Shown one piece after another: positions 1 to 7,499 of a stretch of 42,969 nucleotides of DNA. A program made the position numbers and the translations under genes. Within the stretch, counting starts at the first letter, position 1, and each line of letters begins with the position of its first letter. Source of the stretch: Butyrivibrio sp. (GTDB lineage: Bacteria > Bacillota > Clostridia > Lachnospirales > Lachnospiraceae); NCBI GenBank assembly GCA_023664865.1, contig JAMPEU010000022.1, positions 1 through 42,969 on the forward strand. The letters are read 5' to 3'. The notes under the pieces were generated by a model. That model made no database searches. It was not told where the DNA came from and worked only from the letters and a program-made list of their open reading frames with translations.

Positions 1-137
1 CCCATCTGCTTTTGAATCATTCTATGGATACGCCCGCCTTCCTGCATGGCATCCGGCGTCTGAGCCTTACGATTGTCTATATCGCCCGAACGCAGAATAA
101 ACTCTACCAGACCTCTAACGGAAATCTGAATCTCCAT
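1..137 (-). CDS. ATP-dependent DNA helicase, DinG/Rad3-like (N-terminal fragment)
   Basis: Only the first 45 codons are inside the window; the gene runs off the left edge. The N-terminus reads MEIQISVRGLVEFILRSGDI and continues into an MQEGGRIHRMIQ stretch. I recognise this as the opening of the large clostridial Rad3/DinG-type superfamily 2 helicases that carry a PD-(D/E)XK-like nuclease segment at the N-terminus. The role would be DNA unwinding in repair, but neither the helicase motifs nor the iron-sulfur cysteines can be seen here. The family call rests on recall of the N-terminal sequence and is an inference. The ATG is the only good start in this frame. Confidence 0.55.
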   Translation of the reverse strand, partial: MEIQISVRGLVEFILRSGDIDNRKAQTPDAMQEGGRIHRMIQKQM

Positions 138-200
138 AATGCTGTATTTCCCTTCCCATGTATCTATAATATTTAATCATCTATTTTCATCACAACGTTT

Positions 201-268
201 AGACAAAATGAACAAAATAAGGAACGACTTGCCACTGCATCGGAGTTCCGTTTTTGTTCATTTTGTCT
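201..268. repeat. 68-bp imperfect palindrome between helicase and HPr-like gene
   Basis: The outer 17 bases (201-217, AGACAAAATGAACAAAA) are exactly complementary to 252-268. An inner GGAAC/GTTCC pair continues the stem. It lies downstream of the HPr-like gene and just upstream of the helicase start. It could act as a second transcription terminator or as an mRNA-end hairpin. It does not share the core of the repeat family described elsewhere in the window. Confidence 0.6.
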
Positions 269-289
269 ACACTCGTGACAGCAAATGAT

Positions 290-332
290 AAAAACTCCCT
301 ACTAAGATAGTACGCTATCTTGAATAGGGAGT
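290..332 (-). terminator. Rho-independent terminator of the HPr-like gene
   Basis: Read on the minus strand, ACTCCCTA pairs with TAGGGAGT and the stem continues through AAGATAG/CTATCTT around a four-base loop. A run of five T residues follows. It begins 36 bp after the stop codon of the HPr-like gene. Confidence 0.8.
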
Positions 333-367
333 CAACGTAAAGTCCTTTATGAAATTATATTATTAAA

Positions 368-595
368 TTAGCATGCTGCTGCAAATCTCTGAAGATATTC
401 CTCAAATCCGGCATCATAACCGTTGCAGGAAACAGTCAATATTTTATCAAAGTTCAGTCCCAAAACCCCGATGATGGATTTGGCATCTACTATAAAGCTG
501 TTATATGAAATATCTACATCAAACAGGCACTTAGAAGCTGCCGCTACAAAGTCTCTTACCTCATCCGGTCTTAACATAATTCTGTGTTGAATCAT
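368..595 (-). CDS. HPr-like (Crh-like) protein without the active-site histidine
   Basis: A 75-residue protein with the HPr fold pattern: an AKSIIGVLGL segment around residues 38-47 (the HPr Ser46 region) and an acidic C-terminal helix. In HPr the catalytic motif is HARP; here R9 and P10 are kept, but the phosphoryl-acceptor histidine position is Met7, so PTS phosphotransfer from EI is not expected. Ser40 aligns with the HPr kinase target serine, so a regulatory role like that of Bacillus Crh is plausible (inference). The start is set by an AGGAGGG site eight bases before the ATG at 595; an ORF extends upstream but lacks such a site. The gene has its own sigma-A type promoter and terminator. 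Confidence 0.7.
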   Translation of the reverse strand: MIQHRIMLRPDEVRDFVAAASKCLFDVDISYNSFIVDAKSIIGVLGLNFDKILTVSCNGYDAGFEEYLQRFAAAC

Positions 596-733
596 TCTAA
601 ACACCCTCCTTCTGATTCTTTGAAAGCTGTAACCGTTCAATACTTTCACAGTTACTAAAATTTACTCTTTACTCATTATTCCCATAAATCAAGTTACTAA
701 AACACAGTAAATCAATTTATATTTATTGTTGTT

Positions 734-761
734 ATTATACGTCATCTAATTTATTTGTAAA
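734..761 (-). promoter_or_regulatory. Sigma-A type promoter for the HPr-like gene
   Basis: On the minus strand there is TTTACA, a 16-bp spacer and TATAAT, about 140 bp upstream of the HPr-like start. The rest of the 596-862 gap is AT-rich leader with a repeated AGTTACTAAAA motif and shows no other gene. Confidence 0.7.
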
Positions 762-862
762 GAGCGAATTTAACCAAGTATGGTATTTTTTTGGCAAACT
801 ATTTGTCAGTTTTGACTATAAACTCTTATATGTGACAGTTTAAGCAAGCAGTATAGGCACAT

Positions 863-1645
863 TTATTCGCCAAATTCTACCATATATTTCCGGAACCTGA
901 GCGGGAGCATCTGCTGTTGAAGCCCCGGATTTTTACGTGCCTTTATTGCTATTGTATTACAGAAGGATGTAAAAAGTTTCTGATATTCCGTCTCGGCATC
1001 AGATATTTTATATAAATTTTCAACAAAATCCTCATAACCCGTCACCAGATACCAGTCCATCTTCGCCGGATGTACCCCATACACTCTATGGTTCTCATCA
1101 TAGATAATGAAATTCTCAAGCGGAAGCCTATTAGAAAAATGCGGCATGATAAAAGGCATAATGTTGCACGACGGTCCTATTTTAGAAAACAGAGTCCCCT
1201 GTTCAAGCTCTTCAAATCTGATAAACTCAAGCATACGGTGCGACTCATTTGACACATTCCGCGCAAGACGGAACGTAAGCTCAACATAAGGATTGGTCAG
1301 CTTTTCCATAACATGTCTGCCGCTTCCTGCCGTAATACCGTCTACCACAGTCATATATGCCGCCTGCCCTTTCCCACTGTCATTTGCCGCAAGTGCGCGG
1401 CATATATCAAGATACGTTTCCTCCCCCAGCCGCCTGCGTATAGTTTCGGCAACCTTTACAGCCTTCACGCGGTCCGGTGACACATTAAGATAGACGGCAA
1501 ACAGTCTTAAGTTTTCTTCTTCCCCAATCTGTATATGAAGATGCTCATGCCCCTCCCTAAGAGCGTAAGCATCATATATTCCCGTGAAGACTCCTTCTAT
1601 GGAGTCTTCACATATTAAATACTTCTCTTCCGGCATATCTATCAC
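863..1645 (-). CDS. Probable DNA metabolism protein, TIGR03915 / DUF4130 family
   Basis: The 260-residue product begins near YLICEDSIEGVFTGIYDAY and ends with LRFRKYMVEFGE. This matches the TIGR03915 family, which is found beside the radical-SAM family TIGR03916 and is sometimes fused to a uracil-DNA-glycosylase domain. No glycosylase domain is present here. The biochemical role of the family is not established, but the association points to repair of damaged or modified bases. It follows the radical-SAM gene by 102 bp on the same strand and should share its SOS promoter. The start may be GTG at 1645 or ATG at 1636; an AAGGAAG site fits the GTG better. Confidence 0.8.
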   Translation of the reverse strand: MIDMPEEKYLICEDSIEGVFTGIYDAYALREGHEHLHIQIGEEENLRLFAVYLNVSPDRVKAVKVAETIRRRLGEETYLDICRALAANDSGKGQAAYMTVVDGITAGSGRHVMEKLTNPYVELTFRLARNVSNESHRMLEFIRFEELEQGTLFSKIGPSCNIMPFIMPHFSNRLPLENFIIYDENHRVYGVHPAKMDWYLVTGYEDFVENLYKISDAETEYQKLFTSFCNTIAIKARKNPGLQQQMLPLRFRKYMVEFGE

Positions 1646-1747
1646 TATCCTGTTCTTCCTTATTTAAATCTATACTGTTATTCTCCTAACCCGGACAAGC
1701 CGGAACCAAAATTCTGCCATTTTACGCAGGATTTCATTCTTAAGCGC

Positions 1748-3049
1748 CTAAGAAAACAGCGACATCTGCTCATATCTCATTCCGTCTGCAGCAAAAATCT
1801 GCCTTTCCCTGCCGCTTAGCTGGTTAGCTCCGCTCAGGTTCCTTACAATATAATTTTCTTCTATTTTAGTAGGATACATCATCTTTCCGTTACAGGTAAT
1901 AAAGTACAACGCCCGTTTTAATACGACTCCAATCTTCTTTAAATCATCAAAATTCAGCCGTCCAAAACGCCTTGCTTTAACAATCCTCTTGGCGCTTTTA
2001 ACCCCTACGCCCGGTATCCTTAACAAAAGCTGATAATCCGCACGGTTAATCTCTACCGGAAAAAGTTCAAGATGCCTGACTGCCCAATCAGCCTTAGGAT
2101 CTATCATCATGTTAAAATTAGGTCTGTCCTCTGTCAACAGTTCTTCCACCTTAAAGTCATAAAATCTGATCAGCCAGTCAGCCTGATACAGCCGATGCTC
2201 CCTAAGAAGCGGCGGGCCGCCGGGCAATGCCGGCAGCTCCTTATCTTCATTGACATTGACAAACGCTGAATAGTATACTCTTTTTAATGAAAACTTCTGA
2301 TACAGACTCTCCGCCACTGCCATAATCTGATAATCGCTCTCCGGCAGCGCGCCTATAATCATCTGCGTAGACTGTCCTGCTTCACAAAAACGCGGCGCAT
2401 GGTTATATACCACGATTTCGTCACGGTTTGCAGTAATGCCGTTCTGAATCTGCTTCATAGGACGCAGAATATTCTTCCTATGTTTATTAGGCGCCAATCT
2501 CTGCAGCCCCTCCGCCGTTGCCAACTCCAGATTCACGCTTATCCTATCCGCAAGAAAACCCGCTTTTTGTATAAGCGCAGGATCAGCCCCCGGAATCGCT
2601 TTCACATGGATATAGCCTTGAAAATTATGCTCCGTCCTCAGCTTATAAAGCGTCTGGCAAAGCAGTTCCATAGTATAATCGGGACTGTATAAGATGCCTG
2701 AACTTAAGAACAAGCCTTCTATATAATTGCGTCTGTAAAACTCCATCGTCAGCCTGCATACTTCATCAGGCGTGAAAGAGGCTCGCGGCACATCATTAGA
2801 TTTTCTGTTCAGGCAATACTTGCAATCAAATATACATTCATTTGTAAAAAGAATCTTAAGAAGTGAAATACACCTGCCGTCTGCGGCAAAACTATGGCAA
2901 AGCCCCGCCTTAAGCGTATTGCCGATTCCTTTTCCGTCTCCACTTCTGGAAGAACCGCTGGAACTGCATGAAACGTCATACTTAGCTGCGTCTGCAAGAA
3001 TATTCAGTTTATCCATAATTGACATCTCATTCGCAATCCTTAGTTCCAT
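1748..3049 (-). CDS. Putative DNA modification/repair radical SAM protein, TIGR03916 family
   Basis: A 433-residue protein with the radical-SAM cluster motif CIFDCKYC (CxxxCxxC) at about residues 73-80. A helix-hairpin-helix type segment, LLLRIPGVGVKSAKRI, lies near residue 345 and suggests DNA binding. A Ser-rich CSSSGSSRSG stretch near the N-terminus is typical of the family. The [4Fe-4S] cluster would cleave S-adenosylmethionine to make a radical; the substrate is unknown, with DNA inferred from the HhH domain and the TIGR03915 partner. The start has GAGG nine bases upstream. Two LexA boxes flank the promoter, so SOS control is likely. Confidence 0.88.
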   Translation of the reverse strand: MELRIANEMSIMDKLNILADAAKYDVSCSSSGSSRSGDGKGIGNTLKAGLCHSFAADGRCISLLKILFTNECIFDCKYCLNRKSNDVPRASFTPDEVCRLTMEFYRRNYIEGLFLSSGILYSPDYTMELLCQTLYKLRTEHNFQGYIHVKAIPGADPALIQKAGFLADRISVNLELATAEGLQRLAPNKHRKNILRPMKQIQNGITANRDEIVVYNHAPRFCEAGQSTQMIIGALPESDYQIMAVAESLYQKFSLKRVYYSAFVNVNEDKELPALPGGPPLLREHRLYQADWLIRFYDFKVEELLTEDRPNFNMMIDPKADWAVRHLELFPVEINRADYQLLLRIPGVGVKSAKRIVKARRFGRLNFDDLKKIGVVLKRALYFITCNGKMMYPTKIEENYIVRNLSGANQLSGRERQIFAADGMRYEQMSLFS

Positions 3050-3066
3050 AGCGGTTTTCCTCGTGT

Positions 3067-3078
3067 GAACGTTTGTTC
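3067..3078. promoter_or_regulatory. LexA (SOS) box, promoter-proximal
   Basis: GAACGTTTGTTC is a perfect GAAC-N4-GTTC Gram-positive LexA site. It sits seven bases downstream of the -10 element of the radical-SAM promoter, where bound LexA would block initiation. Confidence 0.8.
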
Positions 3079-3085
3079 TGATATT

Positions 3086-3114
3086 ATTTTACCACGTTCC
3101 GCAGGATATTGCAA
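3086..3114 (-). promoter_or_regulatory. Promoter of the radical-SAM/TIGR03915 operon
   Basis: On the minus strand: TTGCAA, a 17-bp spacer, TAAAAT. LexA boxes lie on both sides (3067-3078 and 3124-3135). Confidence 0.65.
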
Positions 3115-3123
3115 TAGTTTTTA

Positions 3124-3135
3124 GAACATTTGTTC
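3124..3135. promoter_or_regulatory. LexA (SOS) box, promoter-distal
   Basis: GAACATTTGTTC is a second perfect GAAC-N4-GTTC site, nine bases upstream of the -35 element. Read on the minus strand with its flanks it is CGAACAAATGTTCT, close to the Bacillus consensus. It lies just past the 3' end of the DUF2798 gene. Confidence 0.8.
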
Positions 3136-3142
3136 GGTTTTA

Positions 3143-3715
3143 TTAATTTTCCATCGCTAATTTTCTATTCGTTTTTCTTTCCCTGACAAATATTGCTTTA
3201 AATACAGTTCGGATAAGCGGCTGTATGAAAAACAACTGCGAAAAGAAGGCAAATGGGAAGTTTAAACATACCAGTTTAAGCCAGTTTGCTAAAAAAGTGA
3301 ATACGTTGAATCCCATATAATAAGGATAGTAAATGACTGCTGCAAGAAAGCTCATGGCAGGGCACATAATCCCCACCGTGGCACAGATAACAGCCGTTTC
3401 GAACAATACCGGATTCGTTGTCTTAAGGTCAAAAACCTTGCTGGCAAGCTTGAATGAAAGCGGACTACCTACCGTACACTCCAACGCATAGGCAAGGCAG
3501 AACTCAACCAGGACTACCGCCCATATCGGCAGCGGACGTCCAAACATCATTACTCCTCCATTACGGTTAATGCCGTCTATCACGCCTGTCGCTCCCTCAA
3601 TCGAGGCAAAAAAGCTTCCGTTTACAACATAAAGGCTGTAAAAAACGTAAGCGTGAACAGTTACAACTACAGTAAGTAATGCGAATATCATTCGCTGAAA
3701 TTGATTTTGTGGCAT
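3143..3715 (-). CDS. DUF2798 family membrane protein
   Basis: A 190-residue protein with four predicted hydrophobic segments arranged as two tandem two-helix units, the pattern of DUF2798. The N-terminus (MPQNQFQRMIFALLTVVVTV) matches that family. The C-terminus is basic (RERKTNRKLAMEN) and probably cytoplasmic. Function is unknown. The start at 3715 is supported by a GGAGGAG site; an upstream start eight codons earlier would place that site inside the gene. It is transcribed divergently from asnA. Confidence 0.75.
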   Translation of the reverse strand: MPQNQFQRMIFALLTVVVTVHAYVFYSLYVVNGSFFASIEGATGVIDGINRNGGVMMFGRPLPIWAVVLVEFCLAYALECTVGSPLSFKLASKVFDLKTTNPVLFETAVICATVGIMCPAMSFLAAVIYYPYYMGFNVFTFLANWLKLVCLNFPFAFFSQLFFIQPLIRTVFKAIFVRERKTNRKLAMEN

Positions 3716-3915
3716 AATAAGCTCCTCCTTTTTTGACACAAAAATAAGCAGTACATATGCAGTAAATCGGAAAGCGTACCGTAATCAGATTTACGTGCAA
3801 AGCACTACTTGTGTCGTTTTTCTTTACTTTATTTTTTCAACGTTTCTTATTATATTTGCCAAAAATTTAAAAGTCAATAAAAATTTTTTCAAATTTTTCT
3901 CAAATATTGTGGTAG

Positions 3916-3943
3916 TTGACAATAGTGGTAAATGTGTTAAAAT
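3916..3943 (+). promoter_or_regulatory. asnA promoter
   Basis: TTGACA, a 16-bp spacer, TAAAAT. The element and its surroundings are almost identical to the promoter at 5071-5098. The 311-bp divergent gap 3716-4026 otherwise holds AT-rich leader; I see no T-box or other riboswitch features in it. Confidence 0.7.
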
Positions 3944-4026
3944 AAGCAAAAATTAATCTTCGACGCATATAACTGGTATATAGAAATAAAGTAAATATAG
4001 AAGCAAATTTTTAACAGGAGGTATAT

Positions 4027-5037
4027 ATGAACAACTTAATAATTCCCAAGGATTACCACTCCGCGCTGAATCTCTATGATACGCAGATTGGCATTAAGAC
4101 CGTCAAAGACATTTTTCAAAAGCTGTTAGCAGAAAGGCTTCATCTGCTGCGCGTTTCCGCCCCGCTATTCGTTGATCCGGATTCCGGCCTAAACGATAAC
4201 TTAAACGGTGTGGAACGCCCTGTCGTATTCGGCATCAAAGAACAGGACGACGCTCCGGCAGAAATCGTACATTCGCTGGCTAAATGGAAACGTTATGCCC
4301 TGCAAAAATACGGCTTTTCATACGGCGAAGGGCTTTACACGGATATGAGCGCAATCCGCCGCGACGAACAGACCGATAATATCCACTCCATCTACGTTGA
4401 CCAGTGGGATTGGGAAAAGATTATTTCCAAGCAGGAGCGCAATCTTGATTTTCTAAAGGAAACCGTGCGTACGGTGTATAAGGTACTACGCAAGACTGAG
4501 AAGTATATGGCGATACAGTATGATTACATAGAAGAAATACTGCCGCATGATATTTTCTTTATTACCACGCAGGAACTTGAAGACATGTTCCCGAACACAA
4601 CTCCTAAGGAAAGGGAATATCTGATAACTAAGGAAAAAGGCGCTGTCTGCCTTATGCAGATTGGCGATTTGCTTAAGTCGGGAGAAAAGCACGACGGACG
4701 TGCGCCGGATTATGATGATTGGGCGTTAAATGCTGATATCGTCGTGTATTATCCAGTCCTCGACATCGCGCTTGAGCTTTCTTCTATGGGAATCCGCGTG
4801 GATAAGGAGTCTCTCTTAAGCCAGCTTGATAAGGCGGGCTGCCCTGAAAGGGCTAAGCTTCCTTTTCAAAAGGCGATTTTAGACGACGCTCTTCCGCTGA
4901 CAATCGGCGGCGGCATCGGACAGTCGCGTATCTGTATGTTTTTCCTGCGCAAAGCGCATATCGGAGAAGTGCAGTCGTCCCTCTGGCCGGAAGAAGTCGC
5001 AAAAGAAGCACTAGCGCATGGGATACAGCTTTTATAA
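4027..5037 (+). CDS. asnA: Aspartate--ammonia ligase (asparagine synthetase A)
   Basis: A 336-residue protein of full family length. It makes asparagine from aspartate, ammonia and ATP in the cytoplasm. Recognisable AsnA segments are the N-terminal YDTQIGIKTVKDIFQKLLAE, the RLHLLRVSAPLFVDPDSGLN region, YVDQWDWEK, and the C-terminal GGGIGQSRICMFFLRKAHIG motif shared with class II aminoacyl-tRNA synthetase-like folds. An AGGAGG site lies seven bases before the ATG. The gene is monocistronic, with no obvious terminator before the next promoter 34 bp downstream. Confidence 0.95.
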   Translation: MNNLIIPKDYHSALNLYDTQIGIKTVKDIFQKLLAERLHLLRVSAPLFVDPDSGLNDNLNGVERPVVFGIKEQDDAPAEIVHSLAKWKRYALQKYGFSYGEGLYTDMSAIRRDEQTDNIHSIYVDQWDWEKIISKQERNLDFLKETVRTVYKVLRKTEKYMAIQYDYIEEILPHDIFFITTQELEDMFPNTTPKEREYLITKEKGAVCLMQIGDLLKSGEKHDGRAPDYDDWALNADIVVYYPVLDIALELSSMGIRVDKESLLSQLDKAGCPERAKLPFQKAILDDALPLTIGGGIGQSRICMFFLRKAHIGEVQSSLWPEEVAKEALAHGIQLL

Positions 5038-5070
5038 ACAATAAGCAGTAAATTTTTTATGGTTTAATAG

Positions 5071-5098
5071 TTGACAAGAGTGATAAATGTGTTAAAAT
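5071..5098 (+). promoter_or_regulatory. Promoter of the Rpn nuclease gene, near-copy of the asnA promoter
   Basis: TTGACA, a 16-bp spacer, TAAAAT, with the same spacer sequence as the asnA promoter apart from two substitutions. The identity starts at TAGTTGACAA and runs to AAAATAAG. Confidence 0.65.
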
Positions 5099-5200
5099 AA
5101 GTACAAAGCATATCACTTTCTAGATTATTATATCAAATCGAACATTCTTATGTTTTTCAGAAAATCTATGCTTTTATTCCAATTAATACTAATAATAAAA

Positions 5201-5241
5201 GCAGGAGATTTTCAAGTATGATATACATTGTTTTCTCCTGC
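5201..5241 (+). other. Hairpin over the alternative start of the Rpn gene
   Basis: GCAGGAGA (5201-5208), which is the ribosome site of the upstream ATG at 5218, is complementary to TCTCCTGC (5234-5241). If the hairpin forms in the mRNA it would mask that site and leave the ATG at 5257 open. Confidence 0.4.
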
Positions 5242-5256
5242 GGAACAGGAGAAGAC

Positions 5257-6144
5257 ATGAACTTTATTTCTTTAAAAAATGACTATGCGTTCAAGGAACT
5301 GTTTACGCATGAAAACATCAGGAAACAGTTTGTCAGCGACGTGCTTGGCATTCAGATGGAGCATATTAAATCCGTAAGGCTTACAACGCCGTTTCTATGG
5401 AAACGCTACCGTCTGCAGAAACAGGGGATTATGGATTTGGCGCTGGACATTAAACTGGATGAAGATGCCAAAGCAGGCATTGAAATGCAGGTGAGGGTGC
5501 AGAAGAATTGGACGAAAAGAACCTTATTCTATCTGGCAAAGATGTATACCGACAATTTAAAGGCGGGACAGGACTATGGCAGGCTGCGGAAATGTATAAG
5601 CATCAGTATCTTAGATTTTAATTTAGTGGACGGCGACGAATACCATACGGTATACAGGCTGCGCGATAAAAATGGAAAAGACCTGACTGATTTGTTTGAA
5701 GTACACATCATAGAATTAGGCAAAAAACTGGGCGGAGCGAAAGCTGTTGATGACTGGATACGGCTGTTCAATGCGGAAAGTGAGGAGGACCTCAAAATGA
5801 TTAAATCAAAAAGTGTAGGAATGAATGAAGCGATTAGGGAGCTTAAAACAATGAGTCTTGGCAAAACATTACGTTATATGTATGAAGAACATTTGAAAGC
5901 AGTAAGGGACCGCAGGGCAGAGGACGAATATGTGCGCGACCTTGGAAAAGCAGAAGGAAGGGCAGAAGGAATAGCGGTATCCGTTTTGCAGCTTTTGAGT
6001 GATTTAGGTGATCTCTCCGAAGAGTTATCAGAAAGAATTATGAGTGAAAAAGACCTTGACACCTTGAAACGTTGGTTAAAAATGGCTGCGAAAGCAGAAA
6101 ATATAGATCAGTTTATTTCAGGCATGGAAATTATGGACAGCTAA
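5257..6144 (+). CDS. Rpn family PD-(D/E)XK nuclease / putative transposase
   Basis: A 295-residue protein starting MNFISLKNDYAFKELF, the hallmark of Rpn (recombination-promoting nuclease, formerly transposase_31-like) proteins. Nuclease residues are visible in the GIMDLALDIK strand (Asp) and the GIEMQ strand (Glu-x-Gln). The C-terminal half contains an acidic and charged helical region with GKAEGRAEGIA. Such proteins act as DNA endonucleases and promote RecA-independent recombination; many are present as multicopy families. The start at 5257 has AGGAG five bases upstream. An in-frame ATG at 5218 also has an AGGAG site, so a 308-residue form is possible. Confidence 0.85.
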   Translation: MNFISLKNDYAFKELFTHENIRKQFVSDVLGIQMEHIKSVRLTTPFLWKRYRLQKQGIMDLALDIKLDEDAKAGIEMQVRVQKNWTKRTLFYLAKMYTDNLKAGQDYGRLRKCISISILDFNLVDGDEYHTVYRLRDKNGKDLTDLFEVHIIELGKKLGGAKAVDDWIRLFNAESEEDLKMIKSKSVGMNEAIRELKTMSLGKTLRYMYEEHLKAVRDRRAEDEYVRDLGKAEGRAEGIAVSVLQLLSDLGDLSEELSERIMSEKDLDTLKRWLKMAAKAENIDQFISGMEIMDS

Positions 6145-6197
6145 ATCCAAGGTGCATGAAGATTTTAATTAGAAGAAAAGACAAACAGCTCAACACG

Positions 6198-6268
6198 AAC
6201 AACATGGACGCATATGTTTCTTTTGCGGCACACTCTCGTTCCATGAAAACATATGCGTTCATGCTGCT
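6198..6268. repeat. Palindromic repeat, copy F (truncated)
   Basis: Left arm ATGGACGCATATGTTT pairs with right arm AAACATATGCGTTCAT. Between them lies CACTCTCGTTCCATGAAAA, which matches one end of the conserved core seen in the full copies (minus orientation). The centre of the core is missing. It begins 9 bp beyond the stop codon of the ABC permease gene, between convergent genes. Confidence 0.7.
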
Positions 6269-6277
6269 TGTCATTTT

Positions 6278-7498
6278 CTACCTTCCCGAAACCTGAAATC
6301 GTTCGTACACAGGTTTTCCAATAGCCGCAATTACCACACATAAAACAAAATAGATTATCGGCACAGCCTGCCACGGAGTCAGATGATGGCTGAATATGGA
6401 AAGCGTATAACAGCCGAACACATTCCACACCGAAAGAAAGTTCCACGGAGACCATCTCCATATCTGTGCTAACACGCGGTACTGCAGCGGAACGCTATAT
6501 ATCATAGGGCTAATCAATAACACAGTCGAAACCGACAGTGCAGCGATATTACTATGCAGCATTTCTGAGAGAACCATCACAAATATACTTATCAAAACCG
6601 CAGTAACTATCATATTCAAATATTCAATTATTGTTGCCTGCCCGCAGGTAATGGGATCCGAATTATCAACGTATATCAGTTGAAAAAACGCATTAAAACC
6701 GGCTGCCCCATATATACATAATATAATAACATATGTGATTAAATAAAAAATAGTGCTTGTTATTATTGCAAAACTGATGCCTGCCGCTATCTTAGCCGGA
6801 TATAGCTTCGCTTTTCCCAAAGGGCTGCTTAAGATTAGCTGGTCTGTTTTTCTTGTATGCTCGTCTGCAAAAATTCCCGATAAGCATATTGTAATCAACA
6901 ATAATTCAAACATGCTGACTGTTTGAAAATATCCATTTCCCATTATTATATTAGAGCCTTCATATTCTTGAAAAATATAGGGAGTTTTTATCTGTGCTTC
7001 CCGTTTTTGCCAAAACTCCTTTTCTCCTTCCGACAACCGATAATCTTCCCACACTGACGCCAGATGTATCTGCCTTTTAGCATACAAATCTTCTTCGCTT
7101 GGCTCCCATGAATACATCATTTCCAATGTCTGCATACCTGTGGTTTTGCGTATAAAATTAAATATCTCACTATACGGACGCGCATATTTCCAGTATTCAT
7201 CAGTTGATGTATAATGCTTATCCAGCGTCTCAGGAATTTTTCTATAGCCGGCTATTGTTTCTTCTATCAGGCTTTGGTCTATTGCCCTGCCGCTCAAGGC
7301 TTCTTCATAATGCTTGTTATTTTTATATAAATTATAATTTGTATCTAGCAGTATTTCGTCTACATAATAGTTGCCATACATTTGTATAAACGGCGGAAAT
7401 ATAGTAGTCCCTAAGCAGAAAAAGAAGAAAATCCAGACTATCTTTTTGCTTAAAAGCTTTTTCCACTCGTAGCGGTACATAACTCCGAAATTATTCAT
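6278..7498 (-). CDS. ABC-2 type transporter permease
   Basis: A 406-residue integral membrane protein. One transmembrane segment near residues 20-40 is followed by a long extracytoplasmic region (about 40-190), then five or so hydrophobic helices in the C-terminal half. This is the ABC-2 exporter layout. A cytoplasmic DEHTRKTDQLILSSPLGK segment near residue 215 matches the family motif. It follows the ATPase directly; its ribosome site lies inside the last ATPase codons, suggesting translational coupling. Substrate is unknown; a peptide, lipid or antibiotic exporter linked to cell-envelope stress is inferred from the sigma factor at the head of the operon. Confidence 0.8.
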   Translation of the reverse strand: MNNFGVMYRYEWKKLLSKKIVWIFFFFCLGTTIFPPFIQMYGNYYVDEILLDTNYNLYKNNKHYEEALSGRAIDQSLIEETIAGYRKIPETLDKHYTSTDEYWKYARPYSEIFNFIRKTTGMQTLEMMYSWEPSEEDLYAKRQIHLASVWEDYRLSEGEKEFWQKREAQIKTPYIFQEYEGSNIIMGNGYFQTVSMFELLLITICLSGIFADEHTRKTDQLILSSPLGKAKLYPAKIAAGISFAIITSTIFYLITYVIILCIYGAAGFNAFFQLIYVDNSDPITCGQATIIEYLNMIVTAVLISIFVMVLSEMLHSNIAALSVSTVLLISPMIYSVPLQYRVLAQIWRWSPWNFLSVWNVFGCYTLSIFSHHLTPWQAVPIIYFVLCVVIAAIGKPVYERFQVSGR

Positions 7499-7499
7499 A

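Noticed and set aside
201-268. Seventh copy of the palindromic family
   Set aside because: It is a palindrome of similar style but lacks the GGTACTTAG and CGCTGCGAT core segments.
3716-4026. T-box leader upstream of asnA
   Set aside because: No T-box sequence, specifier hairpin or terminator/antiterminator pair could be found; only a promoter and an AT-rich leader are present.
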